Assembly (NCBI GenBank): GCA_024114885.1 | Contig: CP099420.1 | Span: 434,001 to 498,000 of the forward strand | Direction: 5' to 3' | Origin: Septoria linicola | Taxonomy: Eukaryota > Ascomycota > Dothideomycetes > Mycosphaerellales > Mycosphaerellaceae | DNA: 64,000 nucleotides | In this document: piece by piece, positions 1 to 9,917 of the stretch | Numbering within the stretch: the stretch's first letter is position 1 | Layout of the letters: each line of letters starts with the position of its first letter | Program-made: the position numbers and the translations under genes | The notes under the pieces: model-generated | Told to the model about the DNA's origin: nothing | The model's database searches: none | Seen by the model: only the letters and a program-made list of their open reading frames with translations

Positions 1-533
1 AAAGGCCAGAGTTCCGGGTATGCAACGACGAGATCGCCTGGCGTCACGGCGTTCTTGAAGCCGTAGCTTTCAGCGACTCGTTGACAGTTGTCTCGTTCGC
101 CTCCGACCACTAATACCGTCTTCTCGTGCAGATCGCGTAATTCTGAGAAAGGTGTGTGGCTCTGCACAATCAGCTTCTCGTCGAGTTCGAGATCTAACTT
201 CCGGCTGACGTCTGCAATGCGTTCGGCTTCTGTGCGTCCGCCGCCATTGGTGAGGAGAATGAAGGGTATGCGCTCCTTTTGGAGGTATGAGAGTGCCTTT
301 GCAGCGCCGGGGAGGGGTGCGGAGGAGCGCAGGAGGACGCCATCGATGTCAAAGGCGAAGGCGAAGTCGGGAATACCGCTGCTGGTGACTTGAGGAATGG
401 GTTGGGTCTGATATGTTCGATTTTGGTGTATGTGCTGCCAGTGAGACAGGCACGATACGGGAAGACTACATCGCTTGGCGGAAGATGTAAGAGTGCGCAC
501 AAGTGGGCGGATTGCTGTGGTTTTTACAGCCAT
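1..533 (-). CDS. HAD-superfamily (class IIA) hydrolase, partial at window edge
   Basis: This is the N-terminal part of a HAD-like phosphatase of the CECR5/yeast YKR070W type; the rest lies beyond base 1. The frame opens at ATG 531-533 and stays open to the edge. The first ~50 residues are basic and Ser/Thr-rich, like a mitochondrial presequence. They are followed by the HAD motif I FDIDGVL (nucleophile and acid/base Asp near residues 62 and 64) and by motif II LLTNGGG near residue 94. The later stretch VLVVGGERDNCQ fits the C2-cap class IIA family. By family knowledge the members are mitochondrial HAD phosphatases of unclear substrate. The start is the first ATG upstream of the conserved core and gives a sensible presequence. 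The substrate cannot be told from sequence. Confidence 0.85.
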   Translation of the reverse strand, partial: MAVKTTAIRPLVRTLTSSAKRCSLPVSCLSHWQHIHQNRTYQTQPIPQVTSSGIPDFAFAFDIDGVLLRSSAPLPGAAKALSYLQKERIPFILLTNGGGRTEAERIADVSRKLDLELDEKLIVQSHTPFSELRDLHEKTVLVVGGERDNCQRVAESYGFKNAVTPGDLVVAYPELWP

Positions 534-823
534 CGAGGAGCTTTGGGTGACGATAAGAAGTGTCCGGAGCTTGACATGTTTGGATCAGCGGGGCTGTTAG
601 CCAAAACTAATGGCAATCACATGAAAGAGACAGCGGGAGCAGTGACGACTAAAAGGCACTTCAGTAAATATGTATACATTGTAAACGAAGCTCGATTGCG
701 TGCTGGTATCGGATGCACGCCACTCCTACGCAAGAAGCAATTCCAATGAACGCCCGCTATACTTTCTCAATGATTAAGGAGCAGTCCGGATCCCAGAGGC
801 CATCACATGCCATTCTGAAGAAT

Positions 824-3800
824 CTATCGCTTCTTGCCACCTTTGCTCTTCTTCCTACTGTCACCGTCGTCCTCAAGACCGCCTTCACGATCCTTCTTCG
901 CGGCCTTCTTCTCCATCTCGTCCCAGTCCTCACCTTCCTCATCGTCACTCACGTCCTCGTCGCTGGCCTCGGCACTAGCATCGTCATCAAAGTCCGATTC
1001 GTCTTCGCTTGACTCCGATGCAAGATCCTCTGACGATGCTTCGAAGGCGCTCTCTTCTTCTTCCTCGTCGGAACCTTCATCGTCGGACTCGGTGCCCAAG
1101 AAGCTCCAACCGCCATCGGCGAAGAAAGTGTGAGGATCCTGAATGACGGTCTTCATAATGGTAGCCCAGTTCAGGTTGAGGGGACCTTCACTGAAAGGAA
1201 TGTCGACAGAATCGAGCCAGTCGCGGACGCCATCCAGTGCTTCCACGGGAATCGTGTTGATATGAGCTGGAGGTCTTGTGAAATCCTTGAAGACCACAAC
1301 CATGTCGAATTGTTTCAGTCCGAACTGGACACGCTCCAAGTGCACAACCTCGATGTCTGTGAGCGTAATAACCATGAATGGAGGCTCCGTCAGTTGGACC
1401 AGACAGTCGGTCGTAGGCTGGATCATGACAGAAGATCGGCTTGGCACACCGTTAAAGCCAAGATCACGGAAAGGCATGTCGACAGAAATGCCCTCGCCCT
1501 TTCCGGCGTCGGCAATCTTCTCTGCGAATTGCTTGAACTCCTTGTCAAGCTGTGCTCGTCGTCGCTTCTCCTCCTGCTCGGCCTCAAACTCCTCTTCATC
1601 TCCATATCTGTGCTTGCGCTTGCGATTGCCCGTCTCGTCGAACTGCATCTCCGTTGCTTCACGATAGAACTGGATATCCTTGGTCTTTCTCTTTCCAATG
1701 ATGATTGGGTTGATGAGATGCACATGAATGATGACGATCAGCTCGTGAGCGCAAGGCTGGAAGAAGAGATGCTTGACGTTGCCGAACAGGATGTCAATCT
1801 TCTGGTTTCCGAGGTGGTTGTATCTGAGACCGTTCTGATGAATCTCGACAGCACCACCAATCCGCTTGCTCTCCATCGCAGGCCGCATGTAAATGTTGTC
1901 GAGTCGGAAGGGGCGGCGACTGCGAATCTCAACCAGCTTGTCCTGCTCCACCACGTCCTCCATATCTTTCTTCTCCTGCTCCTTCCGGACAGAGGCCTTC
2001 TTCATCTCGGTAAGCTGCTCTCGCACATCCTCCATGCGCTCGGCATCCTTGTTCCGGAACGTCAGAGATCGAATGAACTGTGCCGTTGGGTCTTCAAATG
2101 GTTGGTCATCCTTTCTTCCAACACCTTGACCGGGGGACAAGAAGTTAATGCGGAGATATGTGAAGCCGCTTTCGGTGCTCGTGGTTGCGTTCTTGATGGT
2201 GTTGATATGGAAGGGCACCGGCCGGCCCATGATCGGCAGGATGATCGAGTAGTTCTTTGCATCAACCAGAATGGTCAGATCCTTGACGCGAGGCGGCAGA
2301 GACTCTACGCGCTTGTACGACTCGAATCGCTTGAACTTCTTCTCCTGTGTGCCGTTCAAGTTCCCGTGGCCCTGCTGATACTGCTCGAGACCATCCTGCT
2401 GTTTCTTTGTGTGCAATTCTTTTTGATGCTCTCGTCGTGCCGCTTCCTTCTCTTCGTTCTGTGTCGACCCACCCTGCGCGCGCAGGCGTGTCTTCGTGAT
2501 GTTGGAGGACGCCACTGCGCCAACACGCGAATCCTTCTTAGGCTTTGGCTTCTTCTCTTCTTCCTCTTCGTCGTTGAAAAAGAACGATGCACTCTCCATG
2601 TCGCGAGGGGCCTCCTTTGTGAAACAATACGCTTCGCCCGAGCTCGTAATGCGCACCGTGTCGCTGAGGAGGAGGGAGTATGTGCCCTCTCTCTTCTTGT
2701 CTTTGGCGCTCGGATTTTCGAGATTAGAGAAGCCGGTCGTGATGCAGAATGTCATGCCGTCCTTGAGTTGGCGTCCGTTCTTTGCATTGAGGTTGAGAGT
2801 GGGGTCCTTGGCCTCGATACCGATGCCTGCTCCTACGCTCTTAACGAAGTTGTCGACCAGCTCTGGCTTCTTAGCCTTGATGACAGCAACTGCTTTGTTG
2901 TACACGTCCTTCGCAGCAACGCCATCCCGCAGCTCTTTCAGAACAGTGTCATGTACGCTGAGGAGAAGCTTGTACATGCCCTCTTGCGTCTTGTTCGGCT
3001 CAACCAGGTACGTGCGAGCAAGCTGCGATGCATATGTCTGATATCGTAGACCGAAAGCAGAAAGTATGACTCCAGGTTGGTGTAGGTTGTTGTCGTCTGG
3101 CTCCGCCTGCAGCTTGAGGTCGAAGTTGCCGCCGCTCTGCACTGTCGGCGATATGCTCCAATCCAGCTGCTGCGAATCGAACTTGCCCACGCCCTTCATT
3201 CCGCGGAAAAATTTGTCGTCGTCCAGCTTGTTGGTCACCTTTGTCGCAAAGGCCTTGTGTGTGATCTTTTTCTCCTTGTCCAAGATATCAGACATTGTCT
3301 CGACGAAATACTCGCGCATGAGGTAGGCAGACGCGCTGGATGCGTTTCTGATAGAGCGCAGTTCGTTCTCATCCTTGATCGCCATGGCCGAGGAAAGAGC
3401 TGTGCTGATATCATACTCTTCCACATCTTTGCTGATCTCGCTGAACGCGCTCTTCCACTCCGTCACAAAAGGTCCGCCAGAGTGATCCTTTGGCAATGTG
3501 CCAACCTTCTTGCCCGCAGCCTTGATCGTTTCGTTGATCTTCTCGAACTGCTTGGCATTCTCCTCGGCATCCTTGCCTCTGACAATGATCTCGATGGGAG
3601 TCTTGCCGTCCTTGAGCACCTCCAAGTACGCTGCCTTCTTCTTCGTAGTCACAATATACATGGCTTCGAGGGTGATCAGGAACAGCGTCGCAGGGAACTC
3701 GTAGCCGAGCAGCCAGAATTGCAATCCATTAGCCTTGTGAAATCCGGCAGCCTCATCACTCTTTCCCATGCAGACGGCGATGCTGCCAACGTCGCCGTAG

Positions 3801-3898
3801 ACATTGTTGCCACTGCGCTTGTCATTCTTCCAGGCAGTGATCAGCGACGACAGCCGGTTGTGGAACTGCGTCTTGTCGATGCTGACTTCGTCCGCCAT
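824..3898 (-). CDS. SPT16: FACT complex subunit SPT16
   Basis: Single-exon gene for a 1024-residue protein, the usual length for SPT16, the large subunit of the FACT histone chaperone that disassembles and rebuilds nucleosomes during transcription and replication (nucleus). Visible in order: an inactive aminopeptidase-like N-terminal domain (about residues 1-440), a basic KKPKPKK linker, the SPT16 dimerisation/middle domains (about 540-900) with the Rtt106/PH-like part near VHLERVQFGLKQFD, and a very acidic tail from about residue 945 (GSDEEEEE and similar) ending in a short basic tract SKGGKKR. The acidic tail is the histone-binding feature of the family. The start ATG (3896-3898) gives MADEVSIDK, typical of fungal SPT16. 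The complementary strand is open for 639 codons, but this is a coding shadow. Confidence 0.97.
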   Translation of the reverse strand: MADEVSIDKTQFHNRLSSLITAWKNDKRSGNNVYGDVGSIAVCMGKSDEAAGFHKANGLQFWLLGYEFPATLFLITLEAMYIVTTKKKAAYLEVLKDGKTPIEIIVRGKDAEENAKQFEKINETIKAAGKKVGTLPKDHSGGPFVTEWKSAFSEISKDVEEYDISTALSSAMAIKDENELRSIRNASSASAYLMREYFVETMSDILDKEKKITHKAFATKVTNKLDDDKFFRGMKGVGKFDSQQLDWSISPTVQSGGNFDLKLQAEPDDNNLHQPGVILSAFGLRYQTYASQLARTYLVEPNKTQEGMYKLLLSVHDTVLKELRDGVAAKDVYNKAVAVIKAKKPELVDNFVKSVGAGIGIEAKDPTLNLNAKNGRQLKDGMTFCITTGFSNLENPSAKDKKREGTYSLLLSDTVRITSSGEAYCFTKEAPRDMESASFFFNDEEEEEKKPKPKKDSRVGAVASSNITKTRLRAQGGSTQNEEKEAARREHQKELHTKKQQDGLEQYQQGHGNLNGTQEKKFKRFESYKRVESLPPRVKDLTILVDAKNYSIILPIMGRPVPFHINTIKNATTSTESGFTYLRINFLSPGQGVGRKDDQPFEDPTAQFIRSLTFRNKDAERMEDVREQLTEMKKASVRKEQEKKDMEDVVEQDKLVEIRSRRPFRLDNIYMRPAMESKRIGGAVEIHQNGLRYNHLGNQKIDILFGNVKHLFFQPCAHELIVIIHVHLINPIIIGKRKTKDIQFYREATEMQFDETGNRKRKHRYGDEEEFEAEQEEKRRRAQLDKEFKQFAEKIADAGKGEGISVDMPFRDLGFNGVPSRSSVMIQPTTDCLVQLTEPPFMVITLTDIEVVHLERVQFGLKQFDMVVVFKDFTRPPAHINTIPVEALDGVRDWLDSVDIPFSEGPLNLNWATIMKTVIQDPHTFFADGGWSFLGTESDDEGSDEEEEESAFEASSEDLASESSEDESDFDDDASAEASDEDVSDDEEGEDWDEMEKKAAKKDREGGLEDDGDSRKKSKGGKKR

Positions 3899-4417
3899 CT
3901 TCGCGGTCGATGTTCGTGAGGCCGCTGATGATGGTGTGTATGGACAAGTCGACCGGCGATGTTGTTACACCAAGAAGAGTTTGAAGGGTTGAAGAGTCGA
4001 TTGTGTAGTGACGGCGACAGGTTCACGTCCAGCGCGTTCGCGTTTGTGAAGCTTTGATCAAGTGAGGGCAGGTGCGCCGGCGGCGGACACTTCCGCGTTT
4101 TGGCTGCCTTGCTCGACTGTCCTTTCTTTCACTCATACTCTCACGATTGTGATGTGGAAGCAAGCGTCAGAACTGTACAACGCGCAAAGTACTGCTCACC
4201 AGTCAGCCCGTTCGCGACTTTCAGATCGTGTCTGCAAGAGCTGCCCCGCGAGGACATTGGCCAAGGCATAAGGCTTTAACGTAGACCACTGAAGACCCAC
4301 TTTCATCGCCGAATTATTCCCGCGTGTCTGTTCTCGTGGCACCTCTTCACATGCGATTCACGATTCAAACCTTCACAAGATGATATCGTGAGACTCGCGA
4401 ACTTTGCTGTGAATGAC
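3899..4417. other. Intergenic promoter region between SPT16 and the carrier gene
   Basis: This 519-base gap separates two divergent genes and must hold both promoters. A very short upstream ORF (ATG at 4380, stop at 4389-4391) precedes the carrier start. I see no other gene. Confidence 0.5.
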
Positions 4418-5774
4418 ATGAGCGACGCTGCCAGTGATGACGGACAGCATGCTCGTCATCGCGAAGGTGGCAGTCTGCCAAAGACGATGCAAGTGGAGGC
4501 GACCAAGAAGAAGAGAAAGGAGCACGCGCAGTCCGGCTTCACTGCAGCCACTGTACGAGCGTTGAGCGCGCGACTCCTCACCTTTTACTTCAGAGCGCCC
4601 ATCAAGGCTTTCTTCAGGCCCAGAATTGAGTAGGTCACATGCAATGTCTTTCAGATAAACATGGACAGCTACTAACTTGTGTCCTAGCTACATGGTACGG
4701 TCTTGAGCACTATCACTCGTAGATCAGACGTTGACGTGATTCTAGGGATATGCCAGAGCGATCAATCCAAATGTGCAAGCAGGCAAAGCATGGTCGTGGA
4801 GGATGAGTTCTCCTATGCTGCTCGCTTCCGCAGTACAACAACATGGCTGGAGCTTTCTTCCGAATCAGGTTCTGCCACCTCTTCTTGCCAACACTGCGGT
4901 GGGAGCGGTACTATATACTGCATACCTGCAGACTTTGAGTCTGATACATGAACCGAACTCGATGTCCACAAAACGTGTCTTTCCTCCACCATCATTCGGG
5001 ACCTGCTTCTCAGCGGGGTTTCTTGCTGGAAGCATACAGAGTGTGTTGGCCGCCCCACTGGATGCACTGCAAGTCAGATTCCAAAGCTCAGAAATGAGAG
5101 ATGGAAAGTACCGCAACATGTGGCACTATGGCTTGCGCAAAACTCAAGAAATTGGCGCCAGGGGTGTCTTCGCTGGGTGGTCTCTTTCGCTTCTCCGAGA
5201 CTCTTTCGGGGCAGGAGTGTTCTTCGCAACATTCGAGACAGTCAAAAGCCAAGCTTTCTACAGCTTCGTCAGCCATTACTACGGAAGCTGGACGCAGCTG
5301 TCCGCCAGGCAGAGGGAAAGCATCTCGATACAGCAATCTCAAGGAAGCAACACTAGGCCCGAGATTAGTCCTCATTACATGGTAGAGCCAACTTTCTTAC
5401 TTCTGGCTGGTGTCGCGGCGTCTGTCGCACAAGCAATCATTCAGCACCCACTCAGCCGTATTCAGGAAATCCATTACGGCCGACTGGAATACATCGACAA
5501 TCATACGCATACGACGCCGGGCCAGAAGAAGATACGCACGCTAAAATTGTACGCTGCAGCATACCGCAAAACCCTGAAGCATGTATTTGCATTGGCGCGA
5601 AGAGACGGCGGGCTCAGACCATGGTTATTTCGGCACTTCTTTTCAAATACGATACGACAGGTGCCTTCTACCAGCGCTGGATTGATTGTTTTCGAGGTAT
5701 TACGGCGAAAGTGGGGTCTCGACGACGAGGCCGTCAGGATTCCGAAGGATGGGTATGAAATTTTGTTGACATGA
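4418..5774 (+). CDS. Mitochondrial carrier (SLC25) family protein
   Basis: Three exons, 4418-4629, 4688-4694 and 4746-5774, give 415 residues. The middle exon is only 7 nt (encoding part of D-Y-M) and is bounded by a CTAAC-containing intron ending GTCCTAG and an intron GTACGG...TTCTAG. It is needed to keep the frame into GYARAINPNV. The protein resembles inner-membrane mitochondrial carriers: repeated hydrophobic segments, a PLDALQVRF box near the second third and HPLSRIQE near the end. Both boxes lack the canonical K/R of PX[DE]XX[KR], so this is a divergent carrier; the substrate is not predictable. The N-terminal ~60 residues are hydrophilic and Lys-rich. The start ATG 4418 is the first in-frame ATG. 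Confidence in the family is good and in the microexon moderate. Confidence 0.8.
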
Positions 5775-5807
5775 AGCACGATCAACTCATCCGTACACGC
5801 AAGATGT

Positions 5808-6610
5808 TCAGACATCATCCACGCGTGGGACTTCCGCCCTGTGACTAGGTGCCTCATTCTCGACAATTGCCTGCCTTACCAGCCAACTGTCCAGATATGC
5901 TCGCACTTCGACGATGATACCATGGTCGTCGAATCGACAGCACCACGCATAGCAGTTGTCGAACACAAGGCCTGTGGGACGTCAGCATCTGTATTCAGAT
6001 CCATGAGAATGTGATACTGACCATTCTTGCAAATCGCATTCACGACCAATTCGACAGTACACCACTCCTGCTCTCCACCTCCGATCACGTTCCTTGGCAT
6101 CAGTTGGATTCCAGGTGCCTGCATGATTTTGCCCAATCGCTCAAGCGTACTGGTCTGGAAATCCTGGAGAGAAGTGTATCGACCAGCGCATGGATGCGTG
6201 CCCATCACTGTCCAGTCCACTTTTGGCGAGACACGATCGAAGAAAGCAGATGGGTTGCCGGAGAGATTGGAGAATAGTGCATGAATCTCTTCTACGGAGG
6301 GGTATTTAGAGGACCTGGAGGCCGACGACGACGTGCTGGATGCGGCTTCCTGAGAGTGATGCGAATATAGTGGTCCATCTTGACGGACTCTTTGGCCGGA
6401 GGTGTCGGAGCCGTCATCTGATGCTGCCGTCTGATTCTGCTTCGAACTTGCAAGCGGCCAGTCCGAAGCAGATTCCATGAACGACCGACGGCTTATAGCT
6501 GACTGGTGGAGACATAGTGCGGGCCTTTGCGTTGCGGCAACTCTCGTGCGGGACGCACGAAGCGCTGCAAACGCCGCCTTCGCTCCAACACTTCCGATGG
6601 ACTTGTACAT
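5808..6610 (-). CDS. SnoaL/NTF2-like fold protein with mitochondrial presequence
   Basis: Two exons on the minus strand, 6610-6022 and 5971-5808, encode 250 residues. The intron (GTCAGT...CCCACAG, 50 nt) is placed because the downstream exon then reads NGLVFDNCYAWCCRFDDHG and IIVEVRAYLDSWLV, the C-terminal strands typical of SnoaL-like (NTF2 fold) domains. Without splicing, that signature is lost. The N-terminal ~50 residues (MYKSIGSVGAKAAF, then Arg/Ala-rich) look like a mitochondrial targeting peptide, and a Ser-rich linker follows. The domain (about residues 110-235) includes IHALFSNL and DRVSPKVDWTVMG. Such proteins can be small enzymes or binding proteins; no active site is assigned here. 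An in-frame upstream GTG exists, but ATG 6608-6610 is the credible start. Confidence 0.75.
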
Positions 6611-7312
6611 ATTGCTGCGAAGCTGTAGAGCCAGCTGCTGCAAGTGCAATGCTTGTTTCACGTTTCGAGCTCCTCCACAGCTGATAGCGATCTGCAGACG
6701 CGCCTGGCAACCTCCATCGGACCACAAAGCATGCCACCGGTGGAATGGAAGCCGAGGTGGCACAGACCGACGCAGCTGAAAGTTAATGCCTCAGGCTGTA
6801 ACTCTTCACATCTGACAGAGATGCGCAAAATATCTGTCCATCGGCAAGACTTGTCAACGCAAGCAAGTCTGCAGCAGCCATCCCAGGCGCTGTTATTGTT
6901 CTCGTAGTCCAGAGTTCACCAGAAAATCTAAGATCAAGTTGTGCCCTTTGTCCATCCGAACAATATCAAGCACTCCAGCCTTTATACATCTCCTATGCAT
7001 TCGTTCAAGGAGGCACGACTACAATACGAAGTACACAATCTAGCTTAATCCACAGCCTCACTAAATACATTCTTTCTTCCTCCGAACAACGAACCACACA
7101 AGCCAAGCGTTCAGCACCACGATGCCATATAAGCCAACAACACAACCTCAACCGAACTCTTCTTCCTACCAACTACACCACACTCGTTAGCAACAAACAG
7201 TAAGCTACAATCCACATCCACTACCCCAACTAAATCAACCCACTAACATCGCTCTCAGACAATCTACTTCACCAACCCAAACCAGACCAACCCAAACCAC
7301 CAATCCAACAAA
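6611..7312 (+). promoter_or_regulatory. Promoter and spliced 5' leader of the repeat pheromone-like gene
   Basis: There is no coding gene in this 702-base gap. The part from about 7060 to 7312 is CA/CT-rich and purine-poor on the plus strand, like the leaders of strongly expressed fungal genes. It contains a well-formed 59-nt intron at 7200-7258: donor GTAAGC, branch CACTAAC, acceptor CTCTCAG. The ATG at 7313 follows in the context CAAAATGG. This structure supports real transcription of the small gene downstream. Confidence 0.55.
7200..7258 (+). other. Predicted 5' UTR intron
   Basis: GTAAGC donor, CACTAAC branch site 11 nt before a CTCTCAG acceptor, 59 nt long. It lies entirely upstream of ATG 7313, so it would be an intron in the untranslated leader. 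Confidence 0.55.
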
Positions 7313-7516
7313 ATGGCATTCATCCACTCCACCTTCCCCTGCACCCTCGAGAAGAAGAACAAGAGCGGCAACGGCATGTCCGGAGGTACACCTTGCGTCC
7401 TGCAAAAGAAGAACAAGAGCGGCAACGGCATGTCCGGAGGCACACCTTGCGTCCTGCAGAAGAAGAACAAGAGTGGCAATGGCATGTCCGGAGGGACGCC
7501 TTGCGAGATCATGTAA
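7313..7516 (+). CDS. Tandem-repeat CaaX peptide precursor, candidate a-factor-like mating pheromone
   Basis: A 67-residue ORF made of a 13-residue leader (MAFIHSTFPCTLE) and exactly three 18-residue units. Units 1 and 2 read KKNKSGNGMSGGTPCVLQ; unit 3 has the same 15-residue core but ends CEIM-stop. C-E-I-M is a CaaX box with Met last, a farnesylation signal by established rules. Lipopeptide (a-factor-type) pheromones of ascomycetes are short precursors ending in such a box. Across the three copies, four of the 15 core codons vary (Ser, Asn, Gly, Thr) and every change is synonymous, which argues for selection on the peptide. The Lys-Lys opening each unit is preceded by P-C-[TV]-L-[QE] each time, including in the leader. 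Function is inferred. Other secreted or prenylated peptide roles are possible. Confidence 0.65.
   Translation: MAFIHSTFPCTLEKKNKSGNGMSGGTPCVLQKKNKSGNGMSGGTPCVLQKKNKSGNGMSGGTPCEIM
7352..7513 (+). repeat. Three 54-nt in-frame tandem repeats
   Basis: Units at 7352-7405, 7406-7459 and 7460-7513. Units 1 and 2 differ at two bases, both third positions. Unit 3 differs from unit 2 at four third positions in the 15-codon core and in the last three codons. The repeat length is an exact multiple of three and coincides with the peptide repeat. Confidence 0.95.
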
Positions 7517-8252
7517 GATTCTGCATGAGCATGAGCAGGGGCGATGGGATGAGATGCATTTTTTGTTCTGTTTGGAAGATTAATTTATATTTTGAAGGAG
7601 GTCTTTGGAGGGCCTTCGAGGCAGGGAGGGAGGGCAAGAGGCGGGCTTCTGTGAGGTTGGCTTTGGGTCTTTCTGCTCTGGCTTTTAGAGATTTTGGAAT
7701 ATGGTATGACATGGAGATATGTTCATACCGACGCTTCTCCCGTTTCTTTCTGTTTGAATCCCTGGTCATGTGTGTCTCTCTGATTGACTTGCTGTTCTGT
7801 GTCGGACGCAATTGTCTACCTTTTCTCGCAGCCACACAGCTGCTTGGGCGCTAATTTGCTTATCGGTCCTCTCGGTTGCACGTATTATTGCATGTGGCAA
7901 CCGTTCTATGTTCCGATGGAATGATTTGAGTGTGCTGGTAAACGTGGAGGAAGCTGCGGAGATCATCACATGTCATACATTCAACTATCTCGTGAAGGAC
8001 TTGGTGTCGCGCAGTCCTTTGCCACCGCCGCTGCCGCGACAGTTGCATCTGAAGCAGGTGGTAGGACACGTCACACCAGGTTGCTCGAGGCTCAAAAGGC
8101 TTCGTGAAGCCTCACGCGACCAATAAAGAAGCCATCTGTCTTTTGAGTTGATTTGCCAGTAAAAAGTATTTGAGCCGTATTGCGTATCGTGGTTCCACTC
8201 GCTACCGTCGTTCTGTAAAGGGCGACCATTTCACAATTACGTGATGGCCCCA
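7517..8252. other. Intergenic, 3' flank of the pheromone-like gene and of the F-box gene
   Basis: This is a gap of 736 bases. Several short open frames occur, but none has recognisable content, splice structure or a good start. I see no supported gene. Confidence 0.4.
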
Positions 8253-9608
8253 TCAGCCATCGAATGTCCAGACACCACTCTCCATTTCATCAGCCAATTC
8301 TGATTTTGCCGCCGCGTCCTGTAGTGCATCACCCAGTGCAGAAGTTTCATCTGCATTCGAGCCGGACTGCCAGAATAGACTCTTTGCAACTCTGATCTGT
8401 CTCAACTTCGGTAGCGAACCGTCTTCCACTGCGATGAGCACATCGATAGGCGTGATCTTGTCTTCAACACCAGGGTTGCCAGAATTTGTAAGCTCCAGAG
8501 TGCGAAGTTGACACTGCGGCTCGGCGCCGTGTCGTGGACCAGGAGGTAGCCAGATATCAGGTAGTCCGTGTACAGCTCGATCAGTGCCAAGGTCGAAGAC
8601 CTGAGGGGTGATGTAGTCGACGCTGATGCTCAGCTTCGTTAAGCCGGGTAGAATGACAAGCACATCGTCAAGGGAGTTGCCAATCAGTCTCGGTAGATTT
8701 GACAGCTTCAGAATCTCTAGATTCGGCAGAGGTCGCATGGCCGTCCTTAACAGATGGAGAATTGCACCAGTTTTCGCCATGGGACAATGTTCGACAGTTA
8801 AGCTTCGTAAAGAATCTGGAAAGGACACCACGCCTTGGAGGAAATGCACATCGATACCACCGCTCAGACACAAGTCCTCCAGGTTTGGGGGCCAAGTCAT
8901 AGCAGCCGCATTAAATCCCTGGCTAAAGCCTGCACTCCTCGGCAATCGTAGTCGTGACAGTTTAGTCAAACCGCTTATCGTCTTGAACAAGTCCACCAAT
9001 GGCGGACTTTCGCTGACGAGACTCAAATCCAGCACTTTCAGCCCTCGACTCTTCGCCAAAGCAGCAAAAGAATTCATCCCGAAAGTAGCCTGTGGGGCGA
9101 CAAATTCTTCGATATTGCCTTTTGTGCGACTGAGGAGTCTTGCCGTGGTGGCTTTGTCCCCTGAGTATACTAAATGCGACATGTCCAGAACTTTGACGAA
9201 CTCTGCCAATGGACTTTTCCTTACATGGAGATTCTTGGAGGGACAGATCGCTCGAACGAATGCATCGAAGTTCTTGCCATCTATCCATGGGTTGGTGTAG
9301 AGGAGCGGAACAGCGGCGGAGTACCACTGTCGAGAAAGGCGACAGCAAGATGCCAAGGTGATCTGGGCCGATCGAAATTGTGCAACGTGCTCAACGATCT
9401 GTATGATGATCTCGTCCGGAAGGTACACCGGAGGAGTCGTCCATACTTTGGGAGTCAAGTCGAGTGAAGCCAGCTTGGCAACAGTTGAGTCTTCAGTCTC
9501 ATAATGCATGTGTTTCATCAGTGGCTTAACTTTCCCTCGCTTCTTGACTTGCTCCAGATTGTCTGCCATGGAGATCGTCCAGTTGACTTGCTGATTGAGA
9601 GCCGACAT
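8253..9608 (-). CDS. F-box protein with leucine-rich repeats
   Basis: A single-exon, 451-residue protein. An F-box-like segment begins at about residue 62 (VYLPDEIIIQIVEHV) and continues through the Cys/Leu-rich helix TLASCCRLSRQWYSAAVPLLYTN (shown in part). From about residue 190 come irregular leucine-rich repeats (LKVLDLSLV, LTKLSRLRLP, PNLEILKLSNLP). By family rules the F-box binds Skp1 in an SCF ubiquitin ligase and the LRR part selects a substrate; the substrate is unknown. The N-terminus carries a Lys-rich patch (KKRGKVKPLMK). ATG 9606-9608 is the first in-frame ATG. The gene is divergent from COX13, with about 300 bp shared between them. Confidence 0.8.
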   Translation of the reverse strand: MSALNQQVNWTISMADNLEQVKKRGKVKPLMKHMHYETEDSTVAKLASLDLTPKVWTTPPVYLPDEIIIQIVEHVAQFRSAQITLASCCRLSRQWYSAAVPLLYTNPWIDGKNFDAFVRAICPSKNLHVRKSPLAEFVKVLDMSHLVYSGDKATTARLLSRTKGNIEEFVAPQATFGMNSFAALAKSRGLKVLDLSLVSESPPLVDLFKTISGLTKLSRLRLPRSAGFSQGFNAAAMTWPPNLEDLCLSGGIDVHFLQGVVSFPDSLRSLTVEHCPMAKTGAILHLLRTAMRPLPNLEILKLSNLPRLIGNSLDDVLVILPGLTKLSISVDYITPQVFDLGTDRAVHGLPDIWLPPGPRHGAEPQCQLRTLELTNSGNPGVEDKITPIDVLIAVEDGSLPKLRQIRVAKSLFWQSGSNADETSALGDALQDAAAKSELADEMESGVWTFDG

Positions 9609-9917
9609 GGCGACCAGGACAGTCTTGTTGTGGCAAATCTCAAACCTTTCCCAGAGTCTCAGATCGAGTATGGTCGCTCCATGATGATCACTATCCCCGC
9701 ATGTTATCGCATGCTCATGTTAGGATCCAGGACGAGTGAATTATTCTCTTTGTCTCAATTGCCTGATGCTCTGCCCATTGATTCTGACGTAGAACATGTT
9801 CTTGTGCACGGACCAGCTGCTTCTCGGCCCGCCCGCTGGTCAGCATTCAAGCACACCTGCACACTTCACGACGGGCATTGGAAGACAACACGACAGTAAC
9901 ACTTCACAACAGCCACC
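9609..9917. promoter_or_regulatory. Shared promoter interval of the F-box gene and COX13
   Basis: A 309-base gap between two divergent starts. No ORF content is supported. It presumably contains both promoters. Confidence 0.4.

Noticed and set aside
1130..3049. 639-codon open frame on the plus strand
   Set aside because: It is fully antisense to SPT16 and is a codon-bias shadow (Leu/Val-rich with no family motif).
7264..7512. Minus-strand repeat ORF (repeats of QGVPPDMPLPLLFFF)
   Set aside because: It is the antisense of the plus-strand repeat. The start is weak, and the synonymous-only variation supports the plus frame instead.
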